In this document: piece after piece, positions 30,803-39,517 of the stretch
How the letters are laid out: each line of letters begins with the position of its first letter
Numbering within the stretch: position 1 is the stretch's first letter
NCBI GenBank assembly: GCA_016215605.1
Contig: JACRJB010000005.1
Coordinates: forward strand, 32,113-96,112
Direction: 5' to 3'
DNA from: Rhodopseudomonas palustris
GTDB taxonomy: Bacteria; Pseudomonadota; Alphaproteobacteria; Rhizobiales; Xanthobacteraceae
DNA length: 64,000 nucleotides
Translations under genes and position numbers: made by a program
Notes under the pieces: model-generated
Told to the model about the DNA's origin: nothing
Database searches by the model: none
What the model saw: only the letters and a program-made list of their open reading frames with translations

Positions 30803-31636
30803 TTAGTTCGTGGTTCCGGAAACGACCGAGTAGGTGGGGGCACCAAGTACGGCCAGTAACCGAACGAATACAACTATCAGACCTTTCGAAGCTGCTTCTT
30901 CGTCGAATTTGATTTCGTGGACCGCTTCTGAGGGCATTTCGTTTCCCCTGCCGCCGCCGATGAGCTCTGAACAGCGCGAAACGTCGCGGTGTCTGACCAT
31001 CTCAGTAAGAAAGGGTTTGAAGCCTCCATTCCCAAGCTCTGCTGCCGTAAAGGCGTGTGCGATCTTTGCGAGCGTCAAACAGAATGGGTCGGTTTGGACT
31101 TCGGCCATAGGCATGACCTGAACCGCGCCGAGAATATTGCAGAGCCACTGGAGATGGCTGTCTCGATCTTGCCAGAATCCGCCGCCCCGCAACCAGAACT
31201 CTCTGGTCGCGGATCCGGACACTTCGTTGGTTTGTTTGCCGGTCAAAGCGCTTGGTAAGGGATACAATGGTAGACCAATCAAGAACGGGCATATGTCACG
31301 ATCGACGTAGGCGATTTCCCAATCATTACTACTTGGATACTTGACTTTCAGTGCCAGATGGCGAGGTCTTTCCTTTGGGCGTCGAGTGGGCATGTTGTAC
31401 AACATTCTCAATGGGCCCAGTATCGTTCGACAAAACTGTCCTTCGAACGCCGCTGTGATCTTCGCGCATGTCTTGCAACTTGCCTTGGGGAAAATCCATG
31501 TCCCACCAAGAGCGTAAGGGATAATGTGTTCCTTTGTTAGGCCATCGAGCGAGCCGCAGTATATGCAGCGGTCTGAGGAACCATATCTTCGCGGTTGGTG
31601 ATGTGGCAAAATCGGCAGATTCTGATGTTTCACCAT
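30803..31636 (-). CDS. HNH-type zinc protein (putative nuclease)
   Basis: A 277-residue protein starting MVKHQNLPIL at 31636, with GAGGATTTCATA as ribosome site; a longer start at 31657 is possible. Cys24-xx-Cys27, LTKEHIIPYALGG (34-45) and Cys54-xx-Cys57 form an HNH-like zinc finger, with KEHIIP as the histidine motif. The remainder is unlike any family I recognise. Base composition is lower in GC and codon use unlike core genes, which suggests transfer. Nuclease activity is inferred from the motif only. Confidence 0.6.
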   Translation of the reverse strand: MVKHQNLPILPHHQPRRYGSSDRCIYCGSLDGLTKEHIIPYALGGTWIFPKASCKTCAKITAAFEGQFCRTILGPLRMLYNMPTRRPKERPRHLALKVKYPSSNDWEIAYVDRDICPFLIGLPLYPLPSALTGKQTNEVSGSATREFWLRGGGFWQDRDSHLQWLCNILGAVQVMPMAEVQTDPFCLTLAKIAHAFTAAELGNGGFKPFLTEMVRHRDVSRCSELIGGGRGNEMPSEAVHEIKFDEEAASKGLIVVFVRLLAVLGAPTYSVVSGTTN

Positions 31637-31673
31637 TATGAAATCCTCAAGTAGCAAGCTTAGCTAGTGCTCG

Positions 31674-31704
31674 TAGGGCGGATTTTAGCGTAGCGTAATC
31701 CGCC
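31674..31704. repeat. Palindromic element GGCGGATT...AATCCGCC
   Basis: 8-bp arms around a 12-base centre TTAGCGTAGCGT, just upstream of the HNH-type gene. A further GGCGCAAT and ATTGCGC-like copy is seen nearby and again at about 37266-37290. This family is common in Bradyrhizobiaceae intergenic regions. Confidence 0.6.
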
Positions 31705-31785
31705 GCTCTTTAGGCGCAATACGCTTCATGTTGTGCCCACCGTTGCTTCGTTCACGTGGGCTGCACGAAATTCAGCGCCGTCGCC

Positions 31786-32109
31786 TCACGCTCGCCGCGC
31801 CTTGCTCACCTTCAGCTCCAGCCCCGCGCGATCCTGCAGATAGCCGATCACGCTGAACAGGTTCTTAGCCTGCGGGTTGCCGTTCGGGCCGAACATCCGG
31901 ATCAGGCTCTTGGGCGGCAATTCGGTCGCGGCGCCGAGTTGCTCGAAGCCGACAGTCGCCTTGATGTAGTCGCGCAGGATGGTCTTGCCGGTGTCGACGT
32001 CGCCTTTGAGCATGACTTCGATGGCTTCGCGCAGCAAGGCTTCGGCGAATGCCGGATCGGTGGCGACATGATGCTGAACCAACGTTTTGAAGCTCTTGGT
32101 GGCGGCCAT
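31786..32109 (-). CDS. HI1420-type antidote protein (XRE-like antitoxin)
   Basis: A 107-residue protein with the downstream-antidote pattern: PKSLIRMFGPNGNPQAKNLF, at about residues 65-85, and an N-terminal MAATKSFKTLVQHHVATDP. It is second in a toxin-first operon, eight bases after the toxin gene. It should bind the toxin and the operator at 32448-32467. Confidence 0.85.
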   Translation of the reverse strand: MAATKSFKTLVQHHVATDPAFAEALLREAIEVMLKGDVDTGKTILRDYIKATVGFEQLGAATELPPKSLIRMFGPNGNPQAKNLFSVIGYLQDRAGLELKVSKARRA

Positions 32110-32117
32110 CTGGGCTC

Positions 32118-32441
32118 CTATCGCCTTTTCTTGGTTTGTTTGTAGTTGCGCCAATAGGCGATCGCTTGGGCGATGTCGCGCTGCTGCTTCTTCTTGGTGC
32201 CGCCGCACAGCAGGATCACCAGCGTTTCACCGTCGCGTCCGAAGTAAACGCGGTAGCCCGGTCCAAAGTCGATCCTGTACTCCAGGACACCTTCACCGAC
32301 GGCTTTGACATTGGAAAGGTTGCCCTGTCCGAGTCGAACGATTGCAACGGTCACTTTGGCGCGTGCGACTGGATCGAGTTCGTCCAGCCATGCCGCGAAC
32401 GGGCTTCGACCGCCAGCAAGATAGTAGCGAACCTCGAGCAT
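32118..32441 (-). CDS. HI1419-type RelE-family toxin
   Basis: A 107-residue toxin of the phage-derived addiction module family (Gp49/HI1419): LEVRYYLAGGRSPFAAWLDE, YRIDFGPGYRVYFGRDGETL, VILLCGGTKKKQQRDIAQA. The start at 32441 (MLEVRYY) follows the palindromic operator by seven bases. The expected target is mRNA at the ribosome. Confidence 0.87.
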   Translation of the reverse strand: MLEVRYYLAGGRSPFAAWLDELDPVARAKVTVAIVRLGQGNLSNVKAVGEGVLEYRIDFGPGYRVYFGRDGETLVILLCGGTKKKQQRDIAQAIAYWRNYKQTKKRR

Positions 32442-32447
32442 TGCCGA

Positions 32448-32467
32448 CAGTAACACTTGTGTTACTG
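32448..32467 (-). promoter_or_regulatory. Operator-like perfect inverted repeat of the toxin operon
   Basis: CAGTAACAC-TT-GTGTTACTG, 9-bp arms, 7 bases ahead of the toxin start codon. Its position is right for autorepression by the toxin-antitoxin complex. Confidence 0.7.
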
Positions 32468-32567
32468 AATGTCGAGGCGCTGGCAATGCTTGGATCGGAA
32501 CTATTGCGCGGCCTCACCGCCGCAGATGGCGGATGACGCTTCGCTCATCTCTTTATGCCTGCCCATC

Positions 32568-34259
32568 TCATCTCGGCTGCATCGAGCAATCCACCGGAAA
32601 CTCCTGATCGCGAACAACAGGATCCGCGATCCGGGCGATGCGTTGGCACGCCTTTGCGGCGATCTCGTATGTCTCGGGTCGCCCGCCGCTGGCGGGTAGC
32701 CGTTTGAGATCGAGCGGCCAGATGCCGACGATGTATTCCTTCAGGTCGCGATCGCGGACCAGATCGAACTTGGCGCCGAGGCGGAGTTGCTGGCTGTCGA
32801 TGCGTCTCGGCTGCGTGCGCAGATAGGTGATGGCCTTGTCGGAATAGGACGGCGTGTCGTCGAGCAGAATCAGGGGCAGCAGGCTTGCCTCGAAATAGCT
32901 GTCATAGGCCCGATAGTCCTGCGGCCCGAGGGCCGCCATCAGCTTGAGCGCGCCCTCGTATTGCCATGGCGCCAGATCGTGGCCGTGCACCAGGATCCGG
33001 ATGGCGCGATCCCGAACCGGCTCGGGATTCGAGAGACGTTCGCGGAGTTTCCAGTCCTGCAGAGCCGGATGGGAGGCCTGGCGACTGATGACGCAATCGT
33101 CGCAGCTGTGCGGTGTCTCCAGACGTTGCAGCATCTGCTCGACCAGTTGCGCGGTCTGCTCGTTGTTCAGTCCCTTGGCGAACGCCGTCGCGGCGTTCCA
33201 CCCGGCGTTGTCGTGTCCGATCAGGGACGCGGCGATGCCGATCGCGCGCCCGTCGACCAGTCCCTTGTCCCGCGCGGCGACCAGCAGGGCGGCCACACTC
33301 TTCGGGCTGACATCGGCTTGCCGTGCGAAGGTCACCGCAAAATCGAGCAGGCCGGCTGCATCGAGCGGAGGGACGACGGGCTCGGATCCTCCATAGTTCG
33401 GTTGATAGGAAGACGTGACGCCGTAGATCGCGCCGACCATGCTGGCGGAATTGTTGTCGCGCACGCCGTAACGGACGACCTGGAGTATTCCCGGGCGGGC
33501 TTCCCAAATCCCGGTGGGCGAATCCGGCAGCGCAAAGGTCGGGAAATAGGACAGGACGATCGACGCTCCCGACATCCAGGAGACGAGCAGGCGCTCCTGT
33601 CCGTGCACGCGCGAGCGAGCCTGCGTCACGGGACGAAGCAGGTCGCGACCGATCTGCTCGATGACCAGACCATCCGGCACTTCCGCGAGGCTGCGGGATG
33701 CGAAGCATGCGTCGGGCCTGCCCGCCACACGCCCATCCGCCGACGGTGGCGTCTGCCCGGTGTCGCAGGATGAGCCGCGCGCCATCGAGACATCCTCGAT
33801 CGAACTGATCTTGGTCGGATCGTCCCGGTCTCGCCAGACGTTGATCAGGTGATCGATATGACCGTCGGCGATGATGTTTCGATCGACGCTGCGATCCCCG
33901 ACCATGATCAGCGTGCGGCTCGCCGCCGCGACCTGGCCGGTCGACGCGCTCGACAGTTGCGGATCGAGAACCGCTTGAATCCACCACCGCTGCGCTACCG
34001 ATACGCCGAGCCAGATCGCCGCGAAGGCCAGCGGAGCAACCGCCAGCCCCGGCCTCGCGCGAGCTGCGCCGTAGATCATCATGCCGACCAGGACGCCGAA
34101 CCACGCGATGTTCATCGCCGTGGCGAGAACGGGCCAGGCGAGCATCAGGAGCAGCTGCAGCTCGCCTGATCGCGGCGCCAGAAACGGGATGATCGACAGG
34201 GCGCCGGTGCTGACGATCAGAACGAACAGGCCGCCAAACAGCTGTGCCAGGAAACGCAT
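32568..34259 (-). CDS. Large hypothetical membrane-anchored protein
   Basis: A 563-residue protein beginning with three hydrophobic helices (about 4-26, 36-60 and 68-90), followed by a large soluble domain with no family I recognise. Cysteine pairs (SCDTG, SCDDCVIS) may be structural. The tail ends with RIARIADPVVRDQEFPVDCS. High GC and codon use are as in core genes. It is preceded by a 520-base gap without genes, and its operon context is unknown. Confidence 0.65.
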   Translation of the reverse strand: MRFLAQLFGGLFVLIVSTGALSIIPFLAPRSGELQLLLMLAWPVLATAMNIAWFGVLVGMMIYGAARARPGLAVAPLAFAAIWLGVSVAQRWWIQAVLDPQLSSASTGQVAAASRTLIMVGDRSVDRNIIADGHIDHLINVWRDRDDPTKISSIEDVSMARGSSCDTGQTPPSADGRVAGRPDACFASRSLAEVPDGLVIEQIGRDLLRPVTQARSRVHGQERLLVSWMSGASIVLSYFPTFALPDSPTGIWEARPGILQVVRYGVRDNNSASMVGAIYGVTSSYQPNYGGSEPVVPPLDAAGLLDFAVTFARQADVSPKSVAALLVAARDKGLVDGRAIGIAASLIGHDNAGWNAATAFAKGLNNEQTAQLVEQMLQRLETPHSCDDCVISRQASHPALQDWKLRERLSNPEPVRDRAIRILVHGHDLAPWQYEGALKLMAALGPQDYRAYDSYFEASLLPLILLDDTPSYSDKAITYLRTQPRRIDSQQLRLGAKFDLVRDRDLKEYIVGIWPLDLKRLPASGGRPETYEIAAKACQRIARIADPVVRDQEFPVDCSMQPR

Positions 34260-34781
34260 GGACGGCTCACGTCATAATGCGACCTGCAGGATGCACACCG
34301 CCTGTTATCAAGCTGATAAGAGGAGCAGTGGACGAAATGTGAGGCGCAGGCGTCAGGCGTCGTGGACCTGACTGCCGCAGCGGACGGTTGACGCCCGGCT
34401 CATCGCCCGGCCGGCGCGCTGAGAGCCATGCAAATTAACGTTTCACCTTCGGCTGGCTCTTGGCCGCGTCGGCGGCGCGACCTTCCGCACCCACAGCTTG
34501 TGTCTATCGGCGCATCCGTGCGCCAGATGCGGGGCGGTGCCGTCCGCGTGTCGCGATTCGCGGTGATTCGTCGCCGCTTTGTTCCGGCCGTGTTCCAAGC
34601 GTTAACGCGGACGCGAAGCGGCGTCACAAGCTGGGACAGGTGTGACGCCGCAGTCGCGCGTCGGTCGGCCGTCATCGCGGCCATGTCACATCCGCCCTCG
34701 GTCGATCGTCTAGCTCGCAGCCGCCGCGCGCGCGATCGCGCCCGGCCGTGCTAGCCTGTGCGAAAATCAGGGAGAACGCCG
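34260..34781. other. Intergenic region, 522 bases, no gene recognised
   Basis: Promoter regions of the divergent hypothetical and PEP mutase-family genes lie here. Longer open frames on either strand have no ribosome sites and show GC-skew artefacts. Confidence 0.55.
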
Positions 34782-35606
34782 ATGACCACCGCCACCGCCG
34801 CCAAGCGCGCCGCGTTTCGCAAGCTGCACGAGAGCGGCTGCTTCGTGCTGCCGAATCCGTGGGACGTGGGCAGTGCGCGGCTGTTGCAGCATCTCGGCTT
34901 TCAGGCGCTGGCCTCGACCAGCTCCGGCTATGCCTGGTCGACCGGGCGCGCTGATAATCATGTCACCTGCGACGACGTGCTAGCACATCTGACGACGCTC
35001 TGCGCCGCGGTCGATCTGCCGATCAACGCCGATTTCGAGGGCGGCTTCGCTGACGCGCCGGAGGGCGTCGCCGCCAACGTCACCCGTGCGGTGGCGACCG
35101 GGATCGCCGGGCTGTCGATCGAGAATTCCACCGGCGATGCGGCGCGGCCGTTGTACGACGACGCGCTCGGCGCCCAGCGCATCAAGGCGGCGCGCGCCGC
35201 GATCGACGCCACCGGCGAGGACGTGCTGCTGGTGGCGCGCTGCGAGGGTTTTCTGTGGGGCGAGCGCGATCTCGCCAGGACCACCGCGCGGCTGGTGGCG
35301 TTCGCCGAGGCCGGCGCCGACTGCCTGTACGCGCCTGGCGTCTCGACCGATGCCGAGATCGCCGCGCTGGTGAAGGCGGTGGCGCCGAAGCCGCTCAACG
35401 TATTGACGGTGCAGCCGGCGACGATGACCGTCGCCAAGCTCGCCGACCTCGGCGTCCGCCGCATCAGCGTCGGGGGCGCACTCGCCCGCGCAGCCTGGGC
35501 GGGGTTTCTCAACGCGGCGCGTGAGATCGCCGGGGAGGGCACGTTCACGGCCCTCGCAGGGGCTGCGAAGGGGGCGGAGTTGAACGGGTTGTTCGGGGGG
35601 AAGTAA
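34782..35606 (+). CDS. Isocitrate lyase/PEP mutase superfamily protein
   Basis: A 274-residue protein of the PEP mutase/isocitrate lyase fold (PF13714 type): FVLPNPWDVGSARLLQHLGF, NADFEGGFADAPEGVAANV, GIAGLSIENSTG, VLLVARCEGFLWG, and LGVRRISVGGALARAAWAGF. The metal-binding DFEGGF aligns with the conserved acidic loop. The reaction is probably C-C or P-C bond cleavage on a small carboxylate, not determined. The ribosome site GGGAGAAC supports the start. A degenerate second copy of its 3' end lies beyond vapBC at 36396. Confidence 0.83.
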   Translation: MTTATAAKRAAFRKLHESGCFVLPNPWDVGSARLLQHLGFQALASTSSGYAWSTGRADNHVTCDDVLAHLTTLCAAVDLPINADFEGGFADAPEGVAANVTRAVATGIAGLSIENSTGDAARPLYDDALGAQRIKAARAAIDATGEDVLLVARCEGFLWGERDLARTTARLVAFAEAGADCLYAPGVSTDAEIAALVKAVAPKPLNVLTVQPATMTVAKLADLGVRRISVGGALARAAWAGFLNAAREIAGEGTFTALAGAAKGAELNGLFGGK

Positions 35607-35747
35607 CTCGCCGTCATCTCTGCCGCGAATGTTTCAATGCTTGACGATCGCGCGGCTTCCGTCTGCCGCTCGCGTGGAAGCATCAGGTCGTCGCTTGCGG
35701 CCCGACGTTCTGCAGCCTATGTTATCGGCATATGCCGGAGCATCAGC

Positions 35748-35984
35748 ATGTCCGACCACAGGCACGTCAAATTGTTTCGCAATGGCCGCAACCAGGCGGT
35801 CCGGATTCCGGTCGACTTCGAACTGCCGGGCGATGAAGCCGTCATGCATCGCGACGGCGACCGCCTGGTGATCGAGCCGGTGCGCAAACGCGGCCTGATC
35901 GCTTTGCTGAAATCGATGACGCCGCTCGAAGAGGACTTTCCGCAAATCGACGATCCGGTCCCGGCCCCTGAGCGCGTGTTATGA
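35748..35984 (+). CDS. vapB: VapB-like antitoxin (AbrB fold)
   Basis: A 78-residue protein with an AbrB/SpoVT N-terminus (HVKLFRNGRNQAVRIPVDFEL) and a Leu/Pro-rich toxin-binding tail. GGAG precedes the ATG at 35748. Its stop overlaps vapC by ATGA. It represses the operon and inhibits VapC. Confidence 0.87.
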   Translation: MSDHRHVKLFRNGRNQAVRIPVDFELPGDEAVMHRDGDRLVIEPVRKRGLIALLKSMTPLEEDFPQIDDPVPAPERVL

Positions 35985-36382
35985 CGCGCTATCTGCTGGA
36001 TACCAATATCCTATCCGACTTGATCAAGAACCCGCAGGGCAAGGCGGCCCGGCGCATCGCCAAAGTCGGTGAGTCGGCCATCTGTACCAGCATCATCGTC
36101 GCGTCCGAGTTGCGTTATGGGGCCGCCAAAAGCAACTCGGCCGGATTGCAGAAGGCGGTCGCCGATCTGCTCGACGAAATCGAGGTGCTGCCGTTCGAGG
36201 TGCCGGCAGACGTGGACTACGGTGCGATCCGTGCGACGCTGGAGGCCGCCGGCACGCCAATCGGCAGCAACGACCTCCTGATCGCCGCCCACGCCCGCGC
36301 GTTGGGTGCGGTCATCGTCACCGCCAACACGCAGGAGTTCAAGCGTGTCGGTGGGGTGAGGGTGGAGAACTGGCTGGGGTGA
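35981..36382 (+). CDS. vapC: VapC-like PIN-domain ribonuclease toxin
   Basis: A 133-residue PIN domain with acidic residues D7 (LLDTN), E43 (ASELRYG) and D98 (SNDLLIA), plus T114xN116 in VTANTQEF. The four-base overlap with vapB indicates translational coupling. It cleaves RNA (often initiator tRNA or rRNA in family members) when freed from VapB. Confidence 0.9.
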   Translation: MTRYLLDTNILSDLIKNPQGKAARRIAKVGESAICTSIIVASELRYGAAKSNSAGLQKAVADLLDEIEVLPFEVPADVDYGAIRATLEAAGTPIGSNDLLIAAHARALGAVIVTANTQEFKRVGGVRVENWLG

Positions 36383-36395
36383 GGGGGACGCGCGG

Positions 36396-36674
36396 CCTTT
36401 ATGCGCAGGGCGTGTCCACTGAGGCAGAGATCACCAAGCTGGTGCAGGCGATCGCGCCGAAGCCGCTCAACGTGCTGATCGTGAAACGGCCGACGATGGT
36501 GGCCGCACTCGCCGACCTCGGTGTCCGCCGCATCAGCGTCGGCGCATACTGGCCCGCGCAGCCTGGGCGGGGTTTCTCAACGCGGCGCGTGAGATCGCCG
36601 GGGAGGGGACGTTCAAGGCGCTGGCGGGGGCGGCGAAGGGGGCGGAGTTGAACGGGGTGTTCGGGGGGAAGTAG
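36396..36674 (+). pseudogene. Partial copy of the PEP mutase-like gene 3' end
   Basis: Aligns with codons from about 35323 to the stop of the intact gene at 34782-35606, with a 1-base loss near 36543 (SVGAYW against SVGGAL) that shifts the frame. Its last 85 bases are almost identical to the intact gene, the first part about 75-80% alike by eye. It has no start codon context of its own. The vapBC cassette lies between the two copies. Confidence 0.8.
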
Positions 36675-36679
36675 AATGT

Positions 36680-36807
36680 GTCATTCCGGGGCGGCCGCAG
36701 CGAAGCTGCGGACGAGCCCGGAATCCCGAAATGGTGGCGGCTGAACATCTCGGGATTCCAGGCCTGCATCAGCCGTCGTCGCCGTCGGCTGCATCCCGGA
36801 ATGACGG
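36680..36807. repeat. REP-like elements before the XRE gene
   Basis: GTCATTCCGGGGCGGCCGCAG...GAGCCCGGAATCCC, followed by ATCCCGGAATGACGG. It is an inverted pair of the ATTCCGGGG family. Confidence 0.7.
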
Positions 36808-36822
36808 CGAGAGCGCATCCGG

Positions 36823-36912
36823 ACTGCGCGCGGTGATATCGAACTCATTGCGCGGCGGCTCAAGATCCCGCGACAGGACGACGAGGCTCGCGATGACACG
36901 GACGGCCGCTAA
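36823..36912 (+). pseudogene. Tail of a RelE/HigB-like toxin gene, 5' part lost
   Basis: The frame from 36823 to the TAA at 36910 reads RGDIELIARRLKI, a sequence typical of the C-termini of the toxin partners of this XRE antitoxin type. The rest is missing and a REP element lies immediately upstream. The frame overlaps the antitoxin start at 36893 as in intact operons. Short match, so moderate confidence. Confidence 0.55.
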
Positions 36913-37243
36913 GAAGAGCACAACAGCCGAGATCACCCGGGGCAGCGGCAATGTGTTCGCCGATCTGCGTCTGCCGGACGCCGAGGAGCGGCAGACCAAG
37001 CTCAGGTTGGTCTATGCGCTGAATGCGGTGATCGACCGGTCGCGCCTGAGTCAAGCCGCCGCCGCGGCGCGGCTCGGCCTCAACCAGCCCAAAGTCTCGG
37101 CGCTGCGCAACTACAAGCTGGAAGGCTTTTCGGTGGAACGGCTGATGACGCTACTGACCACGCTCGATCAGGACGTCGAAATCGTCATCCGCAAGAAGCC
37201 GCGCTCGCGCGCGGCGGCGCGGATCAGCGTGGTGGCGGGGTGA
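36893..37243 (+). CDS. XRE-type antitoxin (HigA-like), apparently orphaned
   Basis: A 116-residue DNA-binding protein: VFADLRLPDAEERQTKLRLV, VIDRSRLSQAAAAARLGLNQ, and PKVSALRNYKLEGFSVERL form a helix-turn-helix with linker. The C-terminus DQDVEIVIRKKPRSRAAARI is conserved in HigA-like antitoxins known to me. The cognate toxin survives only as a tail overlapping its start. Confidence 0.82.
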   Translation: MTRTAAKKSTTAEITRGSGNVFADLRLPDAEERQTKLRLVYALNAVIDRSRLSQAAAAARLGLNQPKVSALRNYKLEGFSVERLMTLLTTLDQDVEIVIRKKPRSRAAARISVVAG

Positions 37244-37374
37244 GGGGGGATTGCAGCCAAGCTCGTAGGGCGCAATAGCTCAGCATGTTGCGCTGTCCCT
37301 CGATCAAGCCGGAGATGTGGGATTGTGCTTCGCGAATCTGGGCTACTGGCTGCGCGCAGGAATGGAGGCATGAG

Positions 37375-38840
37375 ATGAAAGTCGAACTCTTAGTCCAGCG
37401 GATGCCGTTCTACGGTCCTCAGCGACTCGTGTTTCGCATTTCTGAGACTGATGGATCGATCGGTAGCATATCTGTTTCCATCATGAGAGTTGGCGAACTA
37501 AGAGACGATTGGATTCTTGGCACTCAGATAGAAATTATCGATGGTATTGCTGAATGCAATTTGCCCGATCCATTTCCTGCCGGCGTCTATCAGGTGGCTG
37601 AAGTCAGGCCTCAAGGCAGGGTGCCGTCCGGTGCAGAAATTTCACTCATGATTGGCGCCCCCCGCGAACGCCGAAGCGACCTGTACTTTGTCATCGATGA
37701 CGGAACCCTCAACGCGGGTGATCCTGCTAGCCTTGCTTCCGAAGTCTATTTGAAGCGGCATGAAAGAGCGATCGCTCCGCTAAGGACACCTATGGTGGAG
37801 CAGGGGGTGCCGAGACGGTTTCTAATTGTGGCATTTTATGCGGGCGTAAGGCTTGACCACGAGCAACAGTTGAAGGGATGTGTTGTTAAGCCGCTTTCAC
37901 TGGGCTTGGGGCTATCTGCGCTTGACGAAGTCATTTCTCGCCATCTTGCTGAGACGCTTGGGCTGGATATGCGCTTCGGAGCGCTTGCTGACGAAGACTT
38001 TCGTAATGCAAACCGCTTATTTGCAATCCATATCGAGAACCTTTGGGGGTTAGGTATGGCGGATTCGCTTCCGTTCGCAACAGAATATGCAGATAATATA
38101 GCGGCATTGATCGGTGTGGAACGAGGGGACATGCCCAAGCGATGCGCGGTCTTTTTCGCGATCCTGAAGGGACAAGCCTCTATCCAATCACTCAAACGTA
38201 TCGTGGGAATATTATTCCGCCCATGTTCCGGCATGAACAAGCCGATCTGATCGAGACTTATCTACCAGCACTCCAAAAATCTCTACCAGCACTCCAAAAA
38301 TCGGTAGTAGCAAGGCTCGATCTCCGCCTCTACACAGAGGCTATGGCCGAACGTACTCATGATGTCCAATTTCTTCGTCACTGGGCGATACTTGAGATGA
38401 TTGCGTCGCGCCATATTTCGTCAACAAAGATAAAGATCAAAAATTGGGATGGTAGCGCAATTCTCACCCACGATGGCAAGGCGCGCACTACTTATGGTAA
38501 GTCAGAGAAGGTCTATCAGTATCTCTTTCAGGTGGGGGTGAATTCCTATAGTTTTGGCTGGAAGACCAGGGATGGGCTTGAGGTTCATGTGACTGGAACT
38601 AATCCGCCAGTTCAGTCGCCAAATGTTTGCAATGTCTCGCTCTGGGAGATTTTGCGTGCTGCCTATAGAATACGAAACGCTGTTGCGCACGGAGGATTTT
38701 TTACTCCAAATCCTCAGTCTGGAGATTGGGAGGAATATCTTGCCGCACTGATGTTCACTAGTGGCCCATTTAGCACAAATTTTCTGGCCCACGTGACACG
38801 AGCCGCAATATTTCGAGAGCTTGGTTCGGTTGTAGTCTGA
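37375..38840 (+). pseudogene. AT-rich gene with C-terminal HEPN-like motif, one frameshift
   Basis: Two overlapping frames (37375-38250 and 38142-38840) read as one protein of about 488 residues if one T is restored in the T5 run at 38152-38156, giving MPKRCAVFFRDPEGTSLYPI. The N-terminal part is unrecognised. The C-terminus contains AAYRIRNAVAHGGFF, in which R-N-A-V-A-H matches the Rx4-6H motif of HEPN ribonucleases (38673-38690). Base composition is clearly lower in GC than the surroundings. The 21-bp tandem duplication at 38261-38302 lies inside it and keeps the second frame. Either a broken gene or a sequencing error. Confidence 0.55.
38261..38302. repeat. Two tandem 21-bp units inside the AT-rich gene
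   Basis: TCTACCAGCACTCCAAAAATC occurs twice in a row, encoding LPALQKS twice, and the duplication keeps the frame. It points to a recent slippage event. Confidence 0.85.
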
Positions 38841-38900
38841 ACGAGCGTGCTTGCAATCGTAGCCTGGATGAGCTGGTAGAACTAGAAAGCCGTCGAGTGC

Positions 38901-39185
38901 TCACGCCGCCGGCTTGCCGACCCGCCACTCCACCGTCAGCCCCGCTTCTGATGCCAGGATCATCAGCGCGTCGAGGCTGAACTTGTCGATCCGTCCGCGT
39001 AGCAGGTCGTTCATGCGCGGCTGAGTCACGCCGAGCCGTTTCGCGGCTTCGGCTTGCGTCAGCTTCCAGCCGTCCACGGCCTCGCGGATAGCGATCATCA
39101 GGCCGGCGCGCGCTTTCATATTGGCGGCTTCCGCGGGCGAGTTTTCAAGGGCGTCCCAGACGCTGTCGAAACGCGCTTCGGTCAT
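38901..39185 (-). CDS. HigA-like XRE antitoxin
   Basis: A 94-residue protein with a clear helix-turn-helix (KLTQAEAAKRLGVTQPRMND, about 42-60) and a C-terminal linker. Its start overlaps the toxin stop by ATGA. It follows the toxin gene, as expected for HigBA order. Confidence 0.88.
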   Translation of the reverse strand: MTEARFDSVWDALENSPAEAANMKARAGLMIAIREAVDGWKLTQAEAAKRLGVTQPRMNDLLRGRIDKFSLDALMILASEAGLTVEWRVGKPAA

Positions 39186-39511
39186 CGTCGAGTCCTCTGC
39201 ATCAATTCCCTGAACCGCGCCGTGGCGAGATCGAGGTCACGTTTTGACGTCGCTTGCGTTTTCTTGGCGAAGGCGTGCAGCACATAGACGGCGTCCGCGA
39301 GCGTGGCGATGTAGATGATGCGAAACGCGCCGGTTGCATCGCGTACCCGGATTTCCCTAACCCCAGAGCCGACCGTGGTCATTGGCTTCCAATCGTCGGG
39401 ATCAAGACCGCGCTGCAGCCTGTCGATCTGAAAACCAGCTTCGCGGCGCGCACCATCTGGAAACGCGCGCACCGCGTCGAGCGAATTTCCGATGAACGAC
39501 ACCGGCTTCAT
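39182..39511 (-). CDS. HigB-like RelE-family toxin
   Basis: A 109-residue toxin: VSFIGNSLDAVRAFPDGAR, REIRVRDATGAFRIIYIATL, AVYVLHAFAKKTQATSKRD, the standard HigB pattern. The start MKPVSFIG follows the AT-rich operator-like palindrome by six bases. The expected activity is mRNA cleavage on the ribosome. Confidence 0.88.
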   Translation of the reverse strand: MKPVSFIGNSLDAVRAFPDGARREAGFQIDRLQRGLDPDDWKPMTTVGSGVREIRVRDATGAFRIIYIATLADAVYVLHAFAKKTQATSKRDLDLATARFRELMQRTRR

Positions 39512-39517
39512 GGTTGA

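Noticed and set aside
34428..34754. 108-codon plus-strand frame in the gap before the PEP mutase-like gene
   Set aside because: No ribosome site, skewed composition, no motif.
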